Shown: positions 26,543 to 34,624 of the stretch, piece after piece
How the letters are laid out: each line of letters opens with the position of its first letter
Numbering within the stretch: position 1 is the stretch's first letter
DNA from: CAYQXJ01 sp964421565
GTDB lineage: Bacteria; Planctomycetota; Brocadiia; SM23-32
Direction of reading: 5' to 3'
Length of the DNA: 54,267 nt
Assembly: GCA_964421565.1 (NCBI GenBank)
Contig: CAYQXJ010000019.1
Span: 1 to 54,267 of the forward strand
Made by a program: the position numbers and the translations under genes
The notes under the pieces: model-generated
The model's database searches: none
What the model was told of the DNA's origin: nothing
Seen by the model: only the letters and a program-made list of their open reading frames with translations

Positions 26543-26578
26543 GGGTGCAGCCGGTAGCATATGCATGTGGCTGCGCCC
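26543..26578. other. Hairpin between the beta-helix gene and metY
   Basis: Arms GGGTGCAGCC and GGCTGCGCCC pair over 10 positions (one G-T) around a 16-base loop. It could slow transcription leaving the beta-helix gene at 26723, but no T-run follows. Confidence 0.3.
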
Positions 26579-26722
26579 GGAGGCCCGTCGTGCGCACAAG
26601 GCGTCGGAGGAGAGAAGCACGAATCGTGCCCGGCGGCCGCTATCGTGCACCGTTTGCGGGCCTGTCGCGTAATAACAGTGGTGCAGCCCAGACATCGGCC
26701 TTGCTGCGCCACAACGGCGTGT

Positions 26723-29020
26723 TCAGTCGGCGATCAATTGCAGGCCGGGATCGTCCACGTAGACTTCGCCGTCGCCGGGCGAAGTCTTTTCCAGCACGAT
26801 AACGGCGTCCCTGTGCCCCGGTCCCGTGGTGAACCGCAGCGTTCGTCTGGCCCACTCAGGGGCGTTACCGGCGACGGGCTCGCTGTGCTTCTCGGGCCGT
26901 CCGTAGTTGTGCACGCTCAGGCGGGCGGACTCCCCTTCGTCCACACGGAACATGGCCATCAGCTCGTAAGTCGTCTCCGGTTTCAGGCCCGTGACTCTCT
27001 GTCGCAGACCGTTGCGGCCTTCCCCGAGGCGTACGCTGTAGCCCCCCATCATGGCTCTGGCGTCCGCCACCCATTGGTTGTGAGGGTCGAAAATGACCGT
27101 AACCTGCTCTCCCACTTCTTCCCAGGGCCCCAGCTCGCCCCCGTAGAATGCCGCGTTCTCGATCAGGTTACGGTGTGGCGGCAGCGAGCGGGCGGTGTTG
27201 ATATCGGTCGGGGGATTCTGAAAGTCATGGCCGGCCTTCCACGGGGGTGCGCCCAGCTCGTAGGCGCCTCGGTCGGGGGCGGCGCCCACGTAATCGTCCG
27301 TGATGCCGGGGATCATGACGGCCGAATCGACCGGCTCGGTCCCCGGCGACAGGAACTTCTTCTCCCTCAGCGCGTGGTAGTCCCAGCTATTGCTGCCGGA
27401 CGCCAGACCCGCGGCATCCACCACCATGTCGGCCGTTCCCACGTTGTTGAACATGCGGCAGCCGTAGAGGTCCTTCTCCTGCCCGGCGTTCCAGGTCGAG
27501 CGGTAGCTGTGGCGCGCGTCCGCAACGGTGTTGTTGTAGTAGAGCAGGTAGTTGCCGTAGTGGTTGTTGATAATGCCGGCGAAATCCACCGCCCAGATCG
27601 CGTTGTGATGGAAAATGAGGTTCTTGCAGCCGTGATCGAAGTAGAGTCCCATGTTCTTGCCGTCGGCGACATTATGGTGAAGCCAGTTGTAGCGCACTTC
27701 CGAGTTGCCGCCCTCGACCCCGTTTCCGTAGGTCAGGCCGAGGTCGTCGGTTAGGTAACCGGCGTAGCTGAGTTCGTTGTGCTGCACCAGGCAATCGTGG
27801 AGGGAACCCGTGCCCAGGGTCGCCCGACCCGCACGCGTAACCGTATTGTGGCTGAAGACGTGCCCCCGAGTTCCGCCGGCGAACACCACGGGCGATGCAA
27901 AAGTGCCTATATAATCGCCGTCGTGGATGTAGTTGTTCACGATCCAGTAGTCATGTCCGCTCAGGACCAGGCAACTCCCCGAAGAGTACGCTATCTCGCA
28001 GTTTCGCACCACGTGTGCGTCCCCGTTGAGGACTATTCCGGTCCTCTTCTGCGATCCGTACTGTCGGACCGCCCCGGATGAGTGATAGACGTATTCTGCT
28101 CGGAGACCGTCCAGGACCAGGTTTCTCGATCGCTCGTCGGTCCTGACCGAGCCGGCGTGGATATGCAGGTTGCGCAGTTCGATGTGGGACTTCCCGCGGA
28201 GGTCGAAGGCGTACATCCGGCGCTTCACCTCGACCCTGCCGGCGGGATCCCCGCCGTCGGGCATCCACACGTACAGCTCCCCGGCGTCCGCGTCGTAATA
28301 CCATTCATTCTCCGAGTCGAGGGCTCTCTTGATGCCGAAGAGGTAGTACTTCCCACCCTTCCTGCAGACGTGATTGCCCTTCTCATCGGAGTTGTCTTCC
28401 ACCTCAACGTAGCCTGCACCGGAGCCAGTGACTTTGCCGGTCCAGCAGGACCACCGCTTGTGGCTGTTCACCCACGCCATCGCGCCGATCCAGTCGCCTG
28501 CCGGGAGGGCGTCGTCGACGATGCGAGTGGGTGTCGTGCCCTCCTTCATGGTCGCCATCTTGAACTCGAGCAGGTGTTTCTGATCCGTTCCGCCGGCGTT
28601 GGGCCACCGGGCTTCGAACATCATCCGCCCGTCTGCGAACACCTGGTTTTCATGGCCCAGCGGCATCGACACCTTCGCCTTGTATACGTGGTCGCGGACT
28701 TTCTGCCAGGCCTCCACTTTCTCGCAGCCGGAGATAACGACCTGTTCGTTCTCGTATGGGCGGAAGACAATGGGCTGGTCGGCCGATCCCGAGCGCGCGG
28801 GCACCACGGTCTCGCGGTACGTCCCGCCCTTGATGCGGCACTCGTCGCCGGGTTTCAGCAGATCGGCCGCCTGCTGGATCGTGCGGAACGGAGCCTGCCG
28901 GCTGCCGTCTCCCGGTCTCTTCGAGTCAACGTCCACATAAATGGTCATACCCGCTGCGAAAGGTGCCGCGGCGAGAAACAGAATTGCCACCATTGCGACG
29001 AGCTGGGTTATGCTGCTCAC
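26723..29020 (-). CDS. Secreted beta-helix protein with C-terminal carbohydrate-binding domain
   Basis: A 765-residue protein. It has a signal peptide (VAILFLAAAPFAAG) and then the classic entry to a right-handed beta helix (IYVDVDSKRPGDGSRQAPF, RTIQQAADLLKPGDE). A long repeat region follows with N-x-I/L coils and ASPVVFAGGTRGHVFSHNTV. A C-terminal beta-sandwich at about residues 620-765 (NLIENAAFYGGELGPWEE, TGLKPETTYELMAMF) resembles CBM4/9-type carbohydrate-binding modules. It probably acts on a plant or algal polysaccharide at the cell surface. The GTG start at 29020 is preferred because GGAGG lies eight bases upstream and the signal peptide begins nearby. The same frame stays open upstream only because it runs into a transposase relic. 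Confidence 0.82.
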   Translation of the reverse strand: MSSITQLVAMVAILFLAAAPFAAGMTIYVDVDSKRPGDGSRQAPFRTIQQAADLLKPGDECRIKGGTYRETVVPARSGSADQPIVFRPYENEQVVISGCEKVEAWQKVRDHVYKAKVSMPLGHENQVFADGRMMFEARWPNAGGTDQKHLLEFKMATMKEGTTPTRIVDDALPAGDWIGAMAWVNSHKRWSCWTGKVTGSGAGYVEVEDNSDEKGNHVCRKGGKYYLFGIKRALDSENEWYYDADAGELYVWMPDGGDPAGRVEVKRRMYAFDLRGKSHIELRNLHIHAGSVRTDERSRNLVLDGLRAEYVYHSSGAVRQYGSQKRTGIVLNGDAHVVRNCEIAYSSGSCLVLSGHDYWIVNNYIHDGDYIGTFASPVVFAGGTRGHVFSHNTVTRAGRATLGTGSLHDCLVQHNELSYAGYLTDDLGLTYGNGVEGGNSEVRYNWLHHNVADGKNMGLYFDHGCKNLIFHHNAIWAVDFAGIINNHYGNYLLYYNNTVADARHSYRSTWNAGQEKDLYGCRMFNNVGTADMVVDAAGLASGSNSWDYHALREKKFLSPGTEPVDSAVMIPGITDDYVGAAPDRGAYELGAPPWKAGHDFQNPPTDINTARSLPPHRNLIENAAFYGGELGPWEEVGEQVTVIFDPHNQWVADARAMMGGYSVRLGEGRNGLRQRVTGLKPETTYELMAMFRVDEGESARLSVHNYGRPEKHSEPVAGNAPEWARRTLRFTTGPGHRDAVIVLEKTSPGDGEVYVDDPGLQLIAD

Positions 29021-29194
29021 TGGCTCGGCCTCCAGTGCGGTCTTGTCCAGGAGTGCGATTGATCGCACCCACTCAGATATCCCAAGTAGAGTGGCGAAGT
29101 CCCGAATCGACTGCAACCCAATGACCGTACCCCCCTGTGGTCGGTTTGTCAACGCGGCATTCGCGATACTCAATCTGCTTTCCCGGCATCTCGC

Positions 29195-29407
29195 CTGCCG
29201 TATAAGGGCCAGCATGGAGTGCTGGACGTTCTTGCCCCGGCGCAGGCCCCACGGTTGCTCGGCCGCCATCTGCGTCAGCCCGAGCCGCTCATCAGGCGCC
29301 CGGTAGGCCAGAAGGCCCGCGTCGCTGGAGACCTTTGCCCCCAGGAGCCGGATCTTTGCCGAGCGGTCAAAACCGAATCTGAGAGGGGCGCCCGTTTTGC
29401 TTCTCAC
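29195..29407 (-). mobile_element. N-terminal relic of an IS1380-like transposase
   Basis: The minus frame reads FGFDRSAKIRLLGAKVSSDA, then GLLAYRAPDERLGLTQMA and GKNVQHSMLALIRQ. This matches the conserved N-terminus of IS1380-type DDE transposases, where a strand segment precedes SSDGG-LLL-RE-DERLGLT and an H-S-LLRQ block. The sequence then degenerates. About 70 of some 450 residues remain and no catalytic DDE residues survive. It lies in frame with the downstream beta-helix gene. No terminal inverted repeats were found. Confidence 0.65.
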
Positions 29408-29443
29408 CCATCGGTTGACCTCTTTGCCGCGGGCCGAAACGCC

Positions 29444-29472
29444 TTGAAACCGCCCTCAGACGGCACTACTGT
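29444..29472 (+). promoter_or_regulatory. Promoter of the first sulfatase transcription unit
   Basis: TTGAAA (29444-29449), a 17-base spacer and TACTGT (29467-29472) lie 57 bases before the small open frame at 29529 that overlaps the sulfatase gene. The -35 box is one base from consensus and the -10 box keeps the key T, A and T. Confidence 0.45.
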
Positions 29473-29473
29473 G

Positions 29474-29515
29474 GCATATGGTGAATCGGATCCTCACTGC
29501 ATATGGGTGATCCGG
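29474..29515 (+). repeat. Tandem direct repeat just downstream of a promoter
   Basis: Two near-copies, GCATATGGTGAATCGG (29474-29489) and GCATATGGGTGATCCGG (29499-29515), sit 25 bases apart. CGGATC (29487-29492) and GATCCG (29509-29514) also form an inverted pair. The position directly after the -10 box suits an operator or a leader hairpin. Confidence 0.4.
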
Positions 29516-29528
29516 GGTAGAAGGAGGC

Positions 29529-29723
29529 ATGGCCATGGCGACCACTGCTAATCGGGCGGCAAGCCCGAGCGTGTACGTGCTGTTGACTGTTGCTCTTGTT
29601 TCTGGCACGACCTTCGCGCACGGAACCGCTGTCCATGCGCAGCATGGCAGCGACGGCGCCCCGGCCCTGAAGACGCCGCTTCGTGACCTGCGAAGCCAGG
29701 CGAAGGAACATCGACATGAGTGA
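29529..29723 (+). CDS. Small signal-peptide-like protein overlapping the sulfatase start
   Basis: A 64-residue open frame behind a strong AGAAGGAGG. It encodes a hydrophobic segment (SVYVLLTVALVSGTTFAHG) ending in AHA/HAQ-like cleavage sites, then a short polar tail. Its last eight bases overlap the start of the sulfatase gene (ATGAGTGA), so translation is probably coupled. It may be a genuine small exported protein or the former signal peptide of the sulfatase, now in a different frame. No family is recognised. Confidence 0.42.
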   Translation: MAMATTANRAASPSVYVLLTVALVSGTTFAHGTAVHAQHGSDGAPALKTPLRDLRSQAKEHRHE

Positions 29724-31290
29724 ACAGCAGTGCCCCAACATCGTGCTGATCATGCTGGACGACATGGGCTTCTCGGACATCGGATGCTATGGCTCAGAGG
29801 TCCGTACGCCCAACCTGGACAGGCTGGCCGAGCAGGGCACCCGCTACACGAACTTCACCAACTGCGCGCGCTGCTGCCCCACGCGGGCCTCGCTGCTGAC
29901 CGGGCTCTATCCCCACCAGGCGGGCGTAGGGTTCATGACCGATGGCAACCGCTACAACCGGGCCATCTACGAGTCGGTCGGTGCCCCCGAATACCAGGGC
30001 CATCTGAACCGGAAGTGCGTGACCATCGCCGAAGTTCTGCGCAGTGCGGGCTATCAGACGTTCATGTCCGGCAAGTGGCACGTCGGCACCCGGCAGGGCC
30101 AGCGGCCCACCGACCGCGGCTTCGACCGCTTCTACGGCATACTCGGCGGCGCCTGTAACTACTGGCGTCCCGCCCCCGAGAACCTGCGCTACGGCGAAGA
30201 ACCGGTCGAAGAGCTTCCCGACGACTTCTACACGACCGACTACTTCACGAACTACGCGATGCGCTTCATCCGCGAAGCGGACGCCGAGCGCCCCTTCTTC
30301 CTCTACGTCGCCTACAACGCGCCGCACTGGCCGCTGCATGCCTGGCCGGCGGATATCGAGCGCTATCGGGCCGGCTACATGATCGGTTGGGACGAGCTGC
30401 GCCGCCGGCGGCTGGCGAAGCAGAAGGAGATGGGCCTGTTCGGGCCGCACGTGCGCCTGACGCCCCGGGACGAGGAGAGCTACCCCTGGGAGGAGGAGTT
30501 CGACAAGGAGGGGATGGACCTGCGGATGGCTACGTATGCGGCCATGGTCGATCGGGTGGACCAGGGCATCGGACGCATCCTGGAGACCCTGCGCGAAGCC
30601 GGGCGCGAGGAGAACACGCTGGTCATGTTTATGAGCGACAACGGGGGCTGCGCCGAGCCGATCGGCAAGCACAGCCGGGATGCCCCGGGGCCGGCCGAGA
30701 GCTTCCTGGGCTATCTGCTGCCGTGGGCGAACGCCAGCAACACGCCGTTCCGCCTGTTCAAGCACTGGGTGCACGAGGGCGGCATCGCCACGCCGTTCAT
30801 CGTCCGCTGGCCCTCGCGCATCGAGGCCGGCGTGATCAACACGCAACAGATCGGCCACGTCAAGGACATCATGCCCACCTGCCTGGAGGCGGCGGGCGCG
30901 CGCTACCCCGACAGCTACGGGCAGCACGAACTGCTGCCGTGCGAGGGAAGCAGCTTGTTGCACACCTTCCTCGACCCCGAGTCGGTGCAGAACGCGCCCA
31001 TCTACTGGGAACACGAGGGCAACCGTGCCGTGCGGGACGGGCGCTGGAAGCTCGTCAGCTACTATAACGAGGTGCACGAGCAGCGGCCCGGCACGGGCCG
31101 GCGCACGGGGCACTGGCAGCTCTACGACCTGGAGGCAGACCGCACGGAACTGGACGACCTGGTCGACGTCTATCCGGAGAAGGCCCGCGAACTCCAGCAG
31201 AAATACGAACGATGGGCCCGCCGAACCGGAGTGCTCGACTGGGGGCAAGCCGTCCGTGCCGCCGGCCTCGACCGGCCCGAGAACCTGTGA
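29716..31290 (+). CDS. Sulfatase 1 (formylglycine-dependent, family S1)
   Basis: A 524-residue alkaline-phosphatase-superfamily sulfatase. The metal-binding opening is PNIVLIMLDDMGFSDIGCYG. The formylglycine motif CxPxR is C53-C-P-T-R in ARCCPTRASLLTG, a cysteine type that needs a formylglycine-generating enzyme not present here. Later landmarks are SGKWHVG and the D-N pair in MFMSDNGGC. It hydrolyses a sulfate ester of a sugar. It has no signal peptide of its own; the small upstream frame overlaps its start and encodes one. ATG 29716 is preceded by AAGGA. A beta-helix gene follows after 41 bases. Confidence 0.93.
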   Translation: MSEQQCPNIVLIMLDDMGFSDIGCYGSEVRTPNLDRLAEQGTRYTNFTNCARCCPTRASLLTGLYPHQAGVGFMTDGNRYNRAIYESVGAPEYQGHLNRKCVTIAEVLRSAGYQTFMSGKWHVGTRQGQRPTDRGFDRFYGILGGACNYWRPAPENLRYGEEPVEELPDDFYTTDYFTNYAMRFIREADAERPFFLYVAYNAPHWPLHAWPADIERYRAGYMIGWDELRRRRLAKQKEMGLFGPHVRLTPRDEESYPWEEEFDKEGMDLRMATYAAMVDRVDQGIGRILETLREAGREENTLVMFMSDNGGCAEPIGKHSRDAPGPAESFLGYLLPWANASNTPFRLFKHWVHEGGIATPFIVRWPSRIEAGVINTQQIGHVKDIMPTCLEAAGARYPDSYGQHELLPCEGSSLLHTFLDPESVQNAPIYWEHEGNRAVRDGRWKLVSYYNEVHEQRPGTGRRTGHWQLYDLEADRTELDDLVDVYPEKARELQQKYERWARRTGVLDWGQAVRAAGLDRPENL

Positions 31291-31331
31291 ACGCGCCGCA
31301 ATAGTTGCTGTTTTGAGAGTTGGAGCGAGAC

Positions 31332-33320
31332 ATGAGAATGTCCATACCGGTGCTGCTGATGGTCGTGACGGTCTGTGTGTGTTCGCCGGCGTCCGCGCAG
31401 GACGCCGTGCGCCCGGGTGAGCTGATCGTCGAACGGACGACGCTCATCTCGCTGGGGTTCGAGTGGCGCGTGGAGGGGGACGAGAACGGCAACGCCACCG
31501 CGCGCGTGCAATACCGGCGGGCCGGGCGAGAGAGCTGGAACGATTACCTGCCGCTCTACCGCATCGGACTGGGATTCGAAGTCGGGCTCGCCATGGCCTG
31601 CGGCTGGCCACAATACACCATTGCGGATGCCGTCGCCGGCAGCATCATGGACCTGGAGCCGGGGACCGAATACGAGGTGCGTCTGGAGCTTCAGGACTCC
31701 GACGGGGTGGAGGGCGAGGCCGTCCGAGAGCTCACGCTGAGGACGCGGCCCGAGCCCCAGGTGCCGCAGGGCGCCCCGGTGCGCCATGTCTACCCGCCGG
31801 ACTGGGACGGGCCGAAGGAAGAGCCGAACTTCCTGAACATCATGCACGCCGTCAACGGATACGCGCCGGTCAGCGACGTCTACCTTACGGTCCGCCCGCC
31901 GATGGCGGCCGAGCCGGGAACGGTCATCAAGATGCACGGGGGAACCCATCGCTATGACAACCAGCTCTACTGGAAGGACGGAGGGCCGGCTCACAGCTAC
32001 TGGCAGCACGGGACCATGACACTGGTGGGCGGCGGCACGCAGCAGAAGCCCATCTACATCGTGCCGGCCGGGGATGGCGAAGTCATCCTCGATGGAGACG
32101 GTTGCCACAACCTGTTCAACCTCCGCTCGGCGGACTACCTCCACTTCGAAGGCCTGACCATTCGCAACACCGACATCGCCTTCCATTGCGGATTCCAGGG
32201 GTTGCGGGGCGGGGGCACGAAGGGCCTGACCGTCAAGAACTGCTGGATCGAGGGCGTCGTCTACGGCGTCCTGGCGCAGGACGGGCGGAGCGAGGACTTC
32301 TACATCGCTGACAACGTGATCCTGGGCCGCGGCCCAGGCGACGAGATGGGCGCCTGGGGGCGCTCGGAGACCGGCTACGCCGTGAACCTTGCCGGCCAGG
32401 GCCACGTGGTCTGCCACAACTACGTCTCCAACTTCTGGGACGGTATCAACGTCTTCACCGGCTCGCACTCCGACCCCCAATGGGGCCAGCAGAGCCGGAG
32501 CATCGACTTCTACAACAACGACATCAACGACTGCACGGACCAGTTCATCGAGGCGGACGGCGGCTACGCCAACATCCGCATGCTGCGCAATCGCATGTTC
32601 AACTGCCCGAGCCAGCCCATATCGGTCCAGCCGGTCCACGCCGGCCCGGTATACTGGATTCGCAACGTCCTCTGGCGGGCCGGGCGGGGCAAGATGAACA
32701 TGAAGCGACAGATGTTCGCGCAGGCATACGTATTCCTGCACAATACGAGCGCCACGCACATGAGCATGGCGCCGAATAAGCAATTGCGCCCCGAGCAGGC
32801 GACCTGGATCATCCAGAACAATGTGGCGGTGGGTCCGGCCCGGCCGGAAATGCCCCGGGCGCAGTTCGCGCCGGGCGAAGCCGGCCCGAAGCACGTGATC
32901 GACCAGAACGCCTACCGGCGCGGCGGGGCCGCTGACACCTGGTTCGCCGGCCAGACGAAAGCCTCCAGCCTGGACGAGTTCAGGGAGCTGACGGGTTACG
33001 GCGAGGGAAGCCTGCTGGTGGACTTCTCGGTTTTCCAGCAGGCAGACGAAGAGCCCGTCTTCGCCGCCGGCCGGCAGTTCGTGTGGCCCCACGAGTTTGA
33101 TCTTGCCCCGAAAGAGGGCGGCGCCATTGTCGACGCCGGGGTGCCCGTGCCGGGCATCAACAGCGACTGCGTCGGCGTGGGTCCAGACATGGGAGCTTAC
33201 GAACTCGGCCGGCCGATGCCCGTCTACGGCCCGCGCGCAGGCCCTTACCTGGAACGATTGCGAGGGCTGCGCCAGGGGCTGCGGGGCGGGGCGCGCTCCG
33301 GATCATCAGGGGCCCGATGA
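31332..33320 (+). CDS. Secreted right-handed beta-helix protein
   Basis: A 662-residue protein with a signal peptide (MRMSIPVLLMVVTVCVCS, cleavage near ASAQ). An N-terminal beta-sandwich (about 35-140) of fibronectin-III style follows, then a parallel beta helix at about 170-600 with coils such as LHFEGLTIRNTDIAF and NCWIEGVVYGVLAQD. Relatives include polysaccharide lyases and hydrolases acting on pectin-like or sulfated glycans. GGAG sits six bases before ATG 31332. It follows sulfatase 1 closely and is probably co-transcribed, so an acidic or sulfated polysaccharide substrate is likely. Confidence 0.82.
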   Translation: MRMSIPVLLMVVTVCVCSPASAQDAVRPGELIVERTTLISLGFEWRVEGDENGNATARVQYRRAGRESWNDYLPLYRIGLGFEVGLAMACGWPQYTIADAVAGSIMDLEPGTEYEVRLELQDSDGVEGEAVRELTLRTRPEPQVPQGAPVRHVYPPDWDGPKEEPNFLNIMHAVNGYAPVSDVYLTVRPPMAAEPGTVIKMHGGTHRYDNQLYWKDGGPAHSYWQHGTMTLVGGGTQQKPIYIVPAGDGEVILDGDGCHNLFNLRSADYLHFEGLTIRNTDIAFHCGFQGLRGGGTKGLTVKNCWIEGVVYGVLAQDGRSEDFYIADNVILGRGPGDEMGAWGRSETGYAVNLAGQGHVVCHNYVSNFWDGINVFTGSHSDPQWGQQSRSIDFYNNDINDCTDQFIEADGGYANIRMLRNRMFNCPSQPISVQPVHAGPVYWIRNVLWRAGRGKMNMKRQMFAQAYVFLHNTSATHMSMAPNKQLRPEQATWIIQNNVAVGPARPEMPRAQFAPGEAGPKHVIDQNAYRRGGAADTWFAGQTKASSLDEFRELTGYGEGSLLVDFSVFQQADEEPVFAAGRQFVWPHEFDLAPKEGGAIVDAGVPVPGINSDCVGVGPDMGAYELGRPMPVYGPRAGPYLERLRGLRQGLRGGARSGSSGAR

Positions 33321-33401
33321 GCTCTGCGCCGACTGGCGTGACCCTGCATCCGGACTGGGAGTGGACATGCCGGCACGCGGCTGGGCGATGAGGCGGCGGG
33401 C

Positions 33402-34052
33402 CTATTCGTCCGCCGCCGGCATCCGCTGCACGATCAACTCACCCGCGCTGTGCACGTGGTCGGCCATTGCCTCGCGGGCGGCTTCGGGCTCGCGTGCCCT
33501 CAGTGCGGACAGCACGCGACGATGCTGGCTTTTGGCGGCCTCGGCGTCTCCCTCCTCGTAGCGCGCGCAGGAGCCGACTAGGCCGGCCAGGTCGATGTAG
33601 CGCTCGATCTCCTCGGTGAGCAAGGGGCTGCCGGTGCGTTCGGCAATGGTGGTGTGGAACTGGCGATCGAGCTGCCAGAGCTCGCGGGGGGCCTCGGTCC
33701 CGGCCTCGGCGATCCCGGCGGTCACCGCACGCAGATGCTCCAGGTCGGCCTCGTCCATGCGCGTGCAAGCCCGGGCAACCGCCCACGTCTCCAGCGCCTC
33801 GCGCACCTGGAATATCTGGCGGACCTGGGCGCCGTCGAGCAGCCGAACGGTCGCTGCGCGGTTGGGCCGGGCCTCCACAAAGCCCTCCGCCCGCAGCCGG
33901 GAGATCGCCTCTCGGATGGGGGTGCGGCTAACATCGAGGTCCTCCGCCAGGTCCACTTCGCGCAGGGAGGAGCCGGGCGCGCGCCATCCTTCGAGTATCT
34001 GGCGCAGCAGCAGGTCGTGCACCTGGTCGGAGAGTTTCCTTACGGTGATCAC
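33402..34052 (-). CDS. GntR-family (FadR/FCD) transcriptional regulator
   Basis: A 216-residue regulator. The winged helix covers residues 5-72: LREVDLAEDLDVSRTPIREA is the recognition region and LRAEGFVEARPN the wing. The FCD effector domain covers 80-210, with likely metal ligands in DRQFHTTIAE, QHRRVLSAL and ADHVHSAGE. FCD regulators usually sense carboxylic or sugar acids. The start is GTG 34052. A palindrome lies 24-40 bases upstream, and a near copy is found before the hydrolase gene at 36152, so it probably represses itself and that unit. It sits between two carbohydrate gene groups. Confidence 0.92.
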   Translation of the reverse strand: MITVRKLSDQVHDLLLRQILEGWRAPGSSLREVDLAEDLDVSRTPIREAISRLRAEGFVEARPNRAATVRLLDGAQVRQIFQVREALETWAVARACTRMDEADLEHLRAVTAGIAEAGTEAPRELWQLDRQFHTTIAERTGSPLLTEEIERYIDLAGLVGSCARYEEGDAEAAKSQHRRVLSALRAREPEAAREAMADHVHSAGELIVQRMPAADE

Positions 34053-34075
34053 GGGGGCTTGCCTCGTTCGGGGGA

Positions 34076-34092
34076 TTGTATGCAGTATACAA
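34076..34092. promoter_or_regulatory. GntR/FCD operator (autoregulatory site)
   Basis: TTGTAT-N5-ATACAA is a perfect 6-bp inverted repeat. The core resembles TGTATACA-type FCD-regulator operators. On the minus strand it contains TATACT (34089-34084), a possible -10 box, so binding would block expression of the GntR gene. On the opposite strand it matches the site at 36071-36088 at 14 of 18 positions. Confidence 0.6.
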
Positions 34093-34244
34093 TATAGCTC
34101 GCCGCAGGGGGCGCGAGCAAGCGAGGTCAGCCCGCCAGGGCAAGCGACCGCGGGAACGTGGGAATGGAAGCCGACCCCCCGTAATCGTCATGTAAGCAGG
34201 TGGGCGAGGGGGCTGGTTTGGCAGCAGGGGTGCTGAGCGATGCC

Positions 34245-34403
34245 CACATGGCCGAGAGTTTCTGCCTTCTGCTGGCGGTCGGCGGGGACTGCATCGACGA
34301 TTTCGAGACCTTGCGGGACGATGTGGGGCTCGCGGATACGGTCGGCTACGAGCTGCCCTCTCCGACGCGGGCCAAGGAGTATCTGTATGCCTACGATGAG
34401 GGG
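34245..34403 (+). mobile_element. Internal relic of an IS1380-like transposase
   Basis: The plus frame reads AHMAESFCLLLAVGGDCIDD, then FETLRDDVGLADTVGY and ELPSPTRAKEYLYAYDE. This matches the region after the N-terminal block of IS1380 transposases (GGD-C-DD-ELLR-D-GL, then LGYELPSP-T-A-FL-FHE). About 50 residues survive and the frame then degenerates. Together with the N-terminal relic at 29195-29407, on the other strand, it suggests that an element was split or decayed in this locus. Confidence 0.62.
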
Positions 34404-34624
34404 ATGGAGCTTACCAAGAGCGAGGCGGCCCAGCGCCCCCATTGCCTGACCTCAGCACCTTGCACGACGATTACGGATGTGAATGCATCATACTTCTGGG
34501 GCACTACAATAGAAGCCAATTTGCGATTTCTCTGCGGTAAAAGGGCGAATCTCCGCTTGACGGATTCAACCGGCAAGCCCTATGGTATTCGGGCGTAGCC
34601 CATGGAATGCAGCGGAGGAAGCAG

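Larger units (their letters stand above)
26378..26722. other. Intergenic region upstream of metY
   Basis: This 345-base stretch contains the metY leader (about 80 bases), its promoter with palindrome and a 10-bp hairpin at 26543-26578. The leader shows no recognised SAM or other riboswitch core. The stretch 26580-26722, downstream of the beta-helix gene, shows nothing I can name. Confidence 0.55.
29021..29528. other. Intergenic region with transposase relic and divergent promoters
   Basis: This 508-base gap carries the transposase relic (29195-29407), a plus-strand promoter (29444-29472) and a pair of 16-17 base direct repeats (29474-29515). No further gene is seen. Confidence 0.6.
34053..34624. 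other. Intergenic region with operator and transposase relic
   Basis: A 572-base gap. It holds the operator palindrome near the GntR start, a transposase relic at 34245-34403 and the ribosome-binding site of the sialidase-like gene at its end. The stretch 34100-34240 shows no recognisable feature. Confidence 0.6.

Noticed and set aside
31170..33092. A 640-codon minus-strand frame opposite the beta-helix gene
   Set aside because: It overlaps a gene with a signal peptide and beta-helix repeats; the minus translation is low-complexity.
34404..34598. Continuation of the transposase-relic frame as a 132-residue gene
   Set aside because: After the transposase-like block the translation loses any family pattern; it is a decayed frame, not a gene.
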